Assembly (NCBI GenBank): GCA_002221725.1
Contig: NJFT01000033.1
Coordinates: 1 to 64,000, forward strand
Source: Scedosporium boydii
Taxonomy: Eukaryota; Ascomycota; Sordariomycetes; Microascales; Microascaceae
DNA: 64,000 bases
Direction of reading: 5' to 3'
The notes under the pieces are model-generated. The model saw only the letters and a program-made list of their open reading frames with translations, ran no database searches and was not told the DNA's origin. Made by a program: the position numbers and the translations under genes. Below are positions 59,019 to 64,000 of the stretch, piece after piece. Within the stretch, counting starts at the first letter, position 1. Each line of letters opens with the position of its first letter.

Positions 59019-60176
59019 ATGTCTAGTCCACCTGACAAGTGGCTCAAGACAGCCACCGTCCTCGCAGGCATCGGCTGGGAACCACCTCCCGAACATCAAG
59101 TCAAGCGAATCCCCAAGGCCGAGAGCGAGGCCGACCGCAAGAAGAGAATGGCGACCCCGTTTCTAGCGACCCTCAAGCCTAGCAACCTCCAGGCCTACAA
59201 GCGGGGTCTGCCGAGGTCGCAGCAGAGCGACACCGTGCCGCCCACCTTCCTCGACGCCATGGAGGTCCGCGAGCAGGTCTTCGTGGAGGAGCAGAAAGTC
59301 CCCGCCGAGAACGAATTCGACGACGATGATAGTCGCTCGTGCCACTTTGTCGTCTACGCTAGCGTGCGAGAGACGATTCGCGAGGAGGTCCTCGACGAGA
59401 AGACGGGGGAGGTGCTCGTGCCGCGCAAGAGTGAGGCGCGCCGCGTGCCTATTGGAACGATTCGTATCGTGCCCTTTCCTCATGATCCGCACCCTATCAA
59501 GGGCGCAAAGTACTGGGGCGGCAAGACGGAGGAGGAGCTTGCCGCACAGGCTGATGAGACGAAGCAGCCGCCGCCATCCGTGGAGAAGACCGAGCTGGGT
59601 TACTTCGTCGACCGAGCTACCACTTTCCACGACGGCCAGGAACCGTACGTGAAGCTGGGCAGGCTCGCCGTCGTCAAGGAGTACCGCGGGCAGGGGATGG
59701 CTTCGCTCCTGGTCCGGTCCGCCGTTCAGTGGATGAGCGACAATCCCTATTTCTTCGACCCGAGCGTCGCGGCCAATGGCCTTGCCCCACTGGATGCCGT
59801 GCATTCGGCTGTCCCCCAATGGAAGGGCCTCGTCTGCGCGCATGCGCAGGCGCAGGCTGCCAATGCCTGGGGGAAATGGGGGTTCAAAGTCGATGAGGAG
59901 ATGGGTACCTGGGACGAGGAGGGTATTTCTCACGTCGGCATGTTTCTACGCCTCGATATCGAGAAGCCCCCTCTTGGATTGAGGAATCCTCTCCTCCCTC
60001 CCGATTTCCCTGGAAATCCTTTTGTCAAGTTGGAAAAACTTGGCAAGAAAACGAAGAAGAAGGCGAAGGCTGAAAACCAGAAGGAGGAGGGCCAGGAGGG
60101 CCAGGAGGGCCAGCCCGAGAACGACGGGGCCGATTCTGAGTCCAGCAATGAGATTGATTCTGACGCTGAGTTCTAG
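59019..60176 (+). CDS. GNAT-family N-acetyltransferase
   Basis: Single-exon gene, 385 aa. GNAT enzymes move an acetyl group from acetyl-CoA to an amine. Seen: an N-terminal extension (WLKTATVLAGIGWEPPPEHQ), then the fold start MEVREQVFVEEQKVPAENEFDD, the beta strand IGTIRIVPF, and motif A KLGRLAVVKEYRGQGMASLL with the acetyl-CoA loop Arg223-Gly-Gln-Gly-Met-Ala, then the late strands WGKWGFKVDEEM and ISHVGMFLRL. A Gly/Glu/Gln-rich disordered tail follows, with a short GQE repeat. An insertion of about 60 residues separates the early strands. This resembles the ElaA/YjcF-like group widespread in ascomycetes; the substrate is unknown. The ATG at 59019 has a good context (CAAAATG) and no upstream in-frame ATG. 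Confidence 0.87.
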   Translation: MSSPPDKWLKTATVLAGIGWEPPPEHQVKRIPKAESEADRKKRMATPFLATLKPSNLQAYKRGLPRSQQSDTVPPTFLDAMEVREQVFVEEQKVPAENEFDDDDSRSCHFVVYASVRETIREEVLDEKTGEVLVPRKSEARRVPIGTIRIVPFPHDPHPIKGAKYWGGKTEEELAAQADETKQPPPSVEKTELGYFVDRATTFHDGQEPYVKLGRLAVVKEYRGQGMASLLVRSAVQWMSDNPYFFDPSVAANGLAPLDAVHSAVPQWKGLVCAHAQAQAANAWGKWGFKVDEEMGTWDEEGISHVGMFLRLDIEKPPLGLRNPLLPPDFPGNPFVKLEKLGKKTKKKAKAENQKEEGQEGQEGQPENDGADSESSNEIDSDAEF

Positions 60177-60792
60177 AGAGACTTGGAGCGTTCAGAGCCC
60201 TACCGCGTTTGGTAAAGAGCGTTAGAGGGACGCATGGTGCGAGATGATCCTCTGCATAAAAATGGCGTTGATGCATATTGCATTCGAAGAATCCTCGACT
60301 CTTCATGTTCTTCCATGGTCATTCTATCAACGACGGTATGGCGATTACAAGGCCATGTTTTAGATACGCGGGTTATATGAGGTCATGAGAAGGGCAATAA
60401 AACCACAGTATATACGAAGTCTGGAAGGGCAGCATTCTGTCTATGTACCATGATAAAAGACAATACAAGTAACTTTTGTTTTTCCCGTTCGAACCAAAAA
60501 CGATCGGCTGCTGGACACTGAATTAGAGACTTTTATTTCATTTTTCTCTACCGAGTCCGGGCTTCCTCTCCCTGATTTTGAAAAAGGAATTTCCCATAAG
60601 CCCTTATCTGACAAGAACATGCCATTTCCTCGTAAGACCCTCCCTAACGCAGAAATGCAAAAGCAGCATTCGAAAGATGCCAGGAACTACGCCGATGCCA
60701 GCCACAACCACACAACGACAACCAACCATTTCGAAATAGTTCTCCCCCGATGTGTGTGAGTAAAACAGATAAAACCCGGGTTCCGAAATCCT
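60177..60792. other. Convergent 3' region of GNAT and RPS5
   Basis: 616 bp between two converging stops. A near copy of the dispersed word (TACGAAGTC) lies at about 60413. No gene seen. Confidence 0.55.
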
Positions 60793-61621
60793 TTATCGGT
60801 TGCTCTTGGCCACACGCTCGAGCTCGTCCTTCTTCTTGATGGCGTACGAGTTGCTGCTTCCCTTCGCCGCGTTGATCAGCTCCTCAGCGAGGCACTCGGA
60901 GATAGACTTGACGTTGCGGAAGGAGGCCTCACGGGCGCCCGTGGTGAGGAGGGCGATGGCCTGGTTGACCCTTCGGAGGGGAGAAACGTCGACGGCTTGT
61001 CGGCGGACGGTACCGGCGGAACCAATACGGGTAGAGTCTTCGCGGGGGCCGCAGTTGACGATGGCGTCGACGGCAACCTGGATGGGGTTCTGGTCGGTCA
61101 TGAGGTGGATCTAGGGATAGTGTGTTAGAATACTTTCTTGTCCCATCTATTCCATTTTCTCTTATTTCCCCGGCTCCGGCTCCCTCCCTTCCGTGGTAAT
61201 GGTGGTTGTGCTCACAATCTCAAAGGCGTGGGCAACGATCCTCACGGCCATAAGCTTCTTGCCGTTGTTGCGGCCGTGCATCATGAGCGAGTTGGTGAGA
61301 CGCTCAATGATGGGGCAGTTGGCCTTTCGGAATCGCTTGGCGGCATACTTGCCAGCGGAGTGGGAGACATAGACGGGGTTGCGGAGGGAGATGTAATCAC
61401 TGCACATTTTCCCAAGCGGTTAGCGATGCTACAACCGACCATATATCAAAGGTTTTTCGAGATTTCGCGGAAATGGCATACGTGAGAGAGATGTCTCGCA
61501 CTTCGACGTCGTAATCCCAACGACCGAAAAGCTTGACGGTACCGAGGTCCTCAGCGACCTCCTTGGGGAGGATGTTGTAGGACTCGACGTTCTCAACTTC
61601 GATATCACCGGCGTCGGACAT
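60793..61621 (-). CDS. RPS5: 40S ribosomal protein S5 (uS7)
   Basis: Predicted 213 aa from exons 61621-61482, 61399-61216 and 61110-60793 (introns 61400-61481 and 61111-61215). uS7 binds the 3' major domain of 18S rRNA in the small-subunit head and contacts E-site tRNA and mRNA. Conserved sequence: [20 protein letters not shown] across the first splice, [72 protein letters not shown], and the end [18 protein letters not shown]. Length equals the fungal norm. It is divergent from RPS25, suggesting shared control. Confidence 0.97.
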
Positions 61622-62129
61622 GTTGGCTGATTTGGGGGGAGGGTATTGACTGATCCGGGGGGGTATCTAGAGGGGACAGGTTAGAAAGAGGAAAATGAAA
61701 AAAAAATTTCGGCGTGTTGAACGAGAATTTTACTTGGTGATGATTCTCGTTTCTGCGCGACTCACTCTTTGGGGATGCAGTGGGCGGTTGGGAGTCGAGG
61801 GAAGGGTTGGTCGTTTCGGTCAGTAGCAATTGGAAAATGTAGCAGACTTTCGAACCACCAAAGTGGAATTGAAGCCCTCACTCAACTTTTGCTGTGTGGA
61901 GGGAAAAAATTGGGGGGTTGCTGTCTCAGCCAATCAGAGGGTCGTGCGTAGCCCCACCGCGCAGAATTGCTAGTAGGGCAAGCCCTCCCGCCTTTCTGGG
62001 TAAGACGAACTCTTGTCTGTGGATGTGATGTGATGTGTGACCCTCTTCCATTACCTCTTTGCGAATTCTTGACCTTTTTTTCCAACCTTCAACGTCAAGT
62101 CGTCAACCAAGGGAAAATCACATATCAAA
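61622..62129. promoter_or_regulatory. Bidirectional promoter region of RPS5 and RPS25
   Basis: 508 bp separate the two ribosomal protein start codons, including their 5' leaders. Pyrimidine/purine-rich leaders are visible on both sides. A GTGATGTGATGTGTG stretch lies at 62024-62038. Whether a leader intron exists on the RPS5 side cannot be decided by eye. Confidence 0.6.
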
Positions 62130-62749
62130 ATGGTACGAATATTACTCTGAAGAAGAAGGGCTTCTGATTGTTTTAACGCAAAGATGTTAACGCTCTCGAT
62201 AGGCGCCCGCTGCAGGAGCTAAGAAGCAAAAGAAGAAGTGGTATGTATCGTGATCGGGGCTCGTCGACGACTTCCCTGTGCCCCTCATCCACCATCACCA
62301 TTTCTTTTTGCGACGCAGGACCAGGATATTGACGGAGGGCGGGAATCTAGGTCCAAGGGCAAGGTCAAGGACAAGGCCCAACACGCCGTCATCCTCGACA
62401 AAGCCACCACCGAGAAGCTCTACAAGGATGTCCAGTCTTACCGTCTCGTCACCGTCGCCACCCTCGTCGACCGAATGAAGATCAACGGCTCGCTCGCCAG
62501 GCAGTGCCTTAGGGACCTCGAGGAGAAGGGCCTGATCAAGCCTGTTGTTGAGCACAGCAAGATGAAGATTTACAGTATGTCGTGAACCCATACGAGCGCA
62601 CCTTTGTGGGATTGGTCTCGAGGCTTGGCTTTCAAACATCGAGCCCTGAGCCATTACGACACCCCACCTCCCTATACGTCTGCCAGAATCAGAAAAAGCT
62701 AACAGTTTTCTCCTTTCCCTCAGCTCGTGCGGTTGGCGCTTCGGACTAA
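62130..62749 (+). CDS. RPS25: 40S ribosomal protein S25 (eS25)
   Basis: Predicted 96 aa from four exons: 62130-62132, 62203-62240, 62351-62574 and 62724-62749. The first coding exon is only the ATG; the next reads APAAGAKKQKKK and splits the Trp codon, joining SKGKVKDKAQHAVILDKATT, then RLVTVATLVDRMKINGSLAR and the winged-helix part ending KMKIYT, with RAVGASD and TAA in the last exon. Introns: 62133-62202, 62241-62350, 62575-62723. eS25 sits at the small-subunit head near the E site and is needed by several IRES elements. Every splice rebuilds the conserved sequence, so the model is firm despite the tiny exons. Confidence 0.94.
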
Positions 62750-64000
62750 ATTGCAACGGAAAATTCTCACGCCGGTTATGTAGAATCTTTTTTTGTTCGG
62801 GGGGGTTCATGGAGGAGTTAAAACTCTGATACAAAACATCAGGCTGAGGGTAGTTAGACGGCGGGCTTTGGCAGTGGGCGGGCTTACGTCCCACAATGAG
62901 TTTGCACTCTCCGCGAGGCGTTTTTTTTGGCCCCGGATATACGCTCCAGCATAGGGAAATGAAAAATCCTTGAATTGGCAACGCACACCCTTCTCCATAC
63001 CACTGCCTATCCCGCCTTACTCCCGGGCAAATGTCCCTCCTACAGAATAGGGTAGTGAATATGACCGCTTGGCCGAAGCCTTGCCGAACAAGTTCATGTC
63101 TTTTGGCGATTGGCCTATGAGTGAACCTCTATGAGATAGCTTTCTCTTACGTCCTACAACCACCGGATCGTTGTAATTGACCTTTAGCGTGGTGACCCCA
63201 GTCCCCTCCCTCTCCGCGGAACCTGTTTATCTCGTGCTCTGCCTTTCCTCCAAGAACGCAAGCCTAGCCTCCAGTTGCGGGGTTTCTCACGGTTCCTGTG
63301 CGGAGAGAGACGAGACAAGAAATGAGAAACGAGTAACGAGAAACCGAAAAGCCACGTGGTTTAGGGAGGCTGACCCTCTCTCAAGTTGGAGAATGGAGAG
63401 GAAGGAAAATGTAGAAGAAGACAAAGATGATGAATGCTCGAGGAGCCAATATGGTTGCTACTTGATGGAGCAATCACTGAGTCGCATACGCAGGTATGAA
63501 AAGCCACACATTGGTAAAGCCACAGGGCGTGGTGTCAAGGGGAAAGCCACCTTGGACGATGGACGCAGGCAGCACGGAATGCACGGTATTATAGCTGAAT
63601 TTGCGCGATATGTGGGCATCCACATCCAAGACAACCTGGACCAGCATCTGTGGACGACGAAGATGTACACTCGATACAGTATCCTCGGACCAAGCGACTT
63701 AGGTATCAAAATCCCGAGCCTTGGTTTGCGAGGTTACTCCGAAACCAGCCATGACCATCAATCTTTTCAAGTGGAGGCAAAACGCTATTAACCTTGTCGA
63801 AGAGCAAGGAAGAATTTGAAGAATGTTGATCAATCCCTGTGGCGCCGACCTTTCCTTCATGTGATTCTGGACCAAATTTCCAAAAAGGGGCAAACGATCT
63901 AGATGTAATGTAATGGGGTAGGGGTACGAAGGAGGTAGTGTAGGAGATAAGGCAAGACGCCGCTAATTAATACAGGCCCAACCAAGCTTTTCAATTCAGC
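62750..64000. other. Region downstream of RPS25 to window end, no supported gene
   Basis: The RPS25 3' side followed by sequence with one longer open frame (63177-63791, about 200 codons). That frame has no ATG at its start and no recognisable domain; its first in-frame ATG is within the frame at about 63394. No repeat or RNA gene recognised. Confidence 0.5.

Noticed and set aside
59163..59933. 256-codon minus-strand frame opposite the GNAT gene
   Set aside because: Antisense shadow with His/Leu/Arg-rich sequence and no recognisable fold.
63177..63791. Open frame of about 200 codons near the window end
   Set aside because: Begins without an ATG, shows no domain, signal peptide or splice partner, and is rich in charged, irregular sequence. 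A lineage-specific gene is possible but unsupported.

Overview
The window reads as nuclear DNA of a filamentous ascomycete (Pezizomycotina, most likely a Sordariomycete). Protein genes are split by short introns (50-166 bp) with GT(A/G)NGT-like donors and CTAAC/CTGAC branch sites. The gene set is typical of that group: ERT1/AcuK regulator, Zn2Cys6 factor, DUF7580 protein, C2H2/TPR/ankyrin protein, fungal double-BTB protein and an NPP1-type secreted protein. Species cannot be named from sequence alone. Exon boundaries were worked out by hand from reading frame, splice signals and family conservation; no alignment program or database was used.

Layout. 1-1305: 3' part of an ERT1/AcuK gluconeogenesis regulator, then 1.2 kb with a 55-nt poly-T run. 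2524-5811: meiotic SPO22/ZIP4 (+), convergent with a calpain-type protease (5936-9064, -). 9065-12946 has no gene. 12947-16765: UFD2 E4 ubiquitin ligase (+), convergent with mitochondrial acetylornithine aminotransferase ARG8 (17469-18907, -). 20908-23203: membrane-anchored alpha/beta hydrolase (+). 23204-39782: a 16.6-kb stretch with no recognisable gene, carrying many copies of a 9-bp word, TACGAAGTA/TACTTCGTA. 39783-42434: Zn2Cys6 transcription factor (+), convergent with glutamate decarboxylase (43443-45513, -). 48034-51399 (-) and 51737-53536 (+): a divergent pair, a zinc-finger/TPR/ankyrin protein and a DUF7580 pseudokinase-like protein, resembling fungal self/non-self recognition genes. 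53941-55584 (-): double-BTB protein. 56617-57399 (-): secreted NPP1/NLP-type necrosis-inducing protein. 59019-60176 (+): GNAT acetyltransferase. 60793-61621 (-) and 62130-62749 (+): divergent ribosomal genes RPS5 and RPS25.

Most genes are unrelated housekeeping or regulatory genes and do not form a biosynthetic cluster. The two accessory-looking places are the long gene-free block and the ankyrin/DUF7580 pair. The ankyrin gene has nearly identical 99-bp repeats, and a broken twelfth repeat lies just past its stop codon. No tRNA, rRNA, CRISPR array, intact transposon or centromere-like AT block was recognised.
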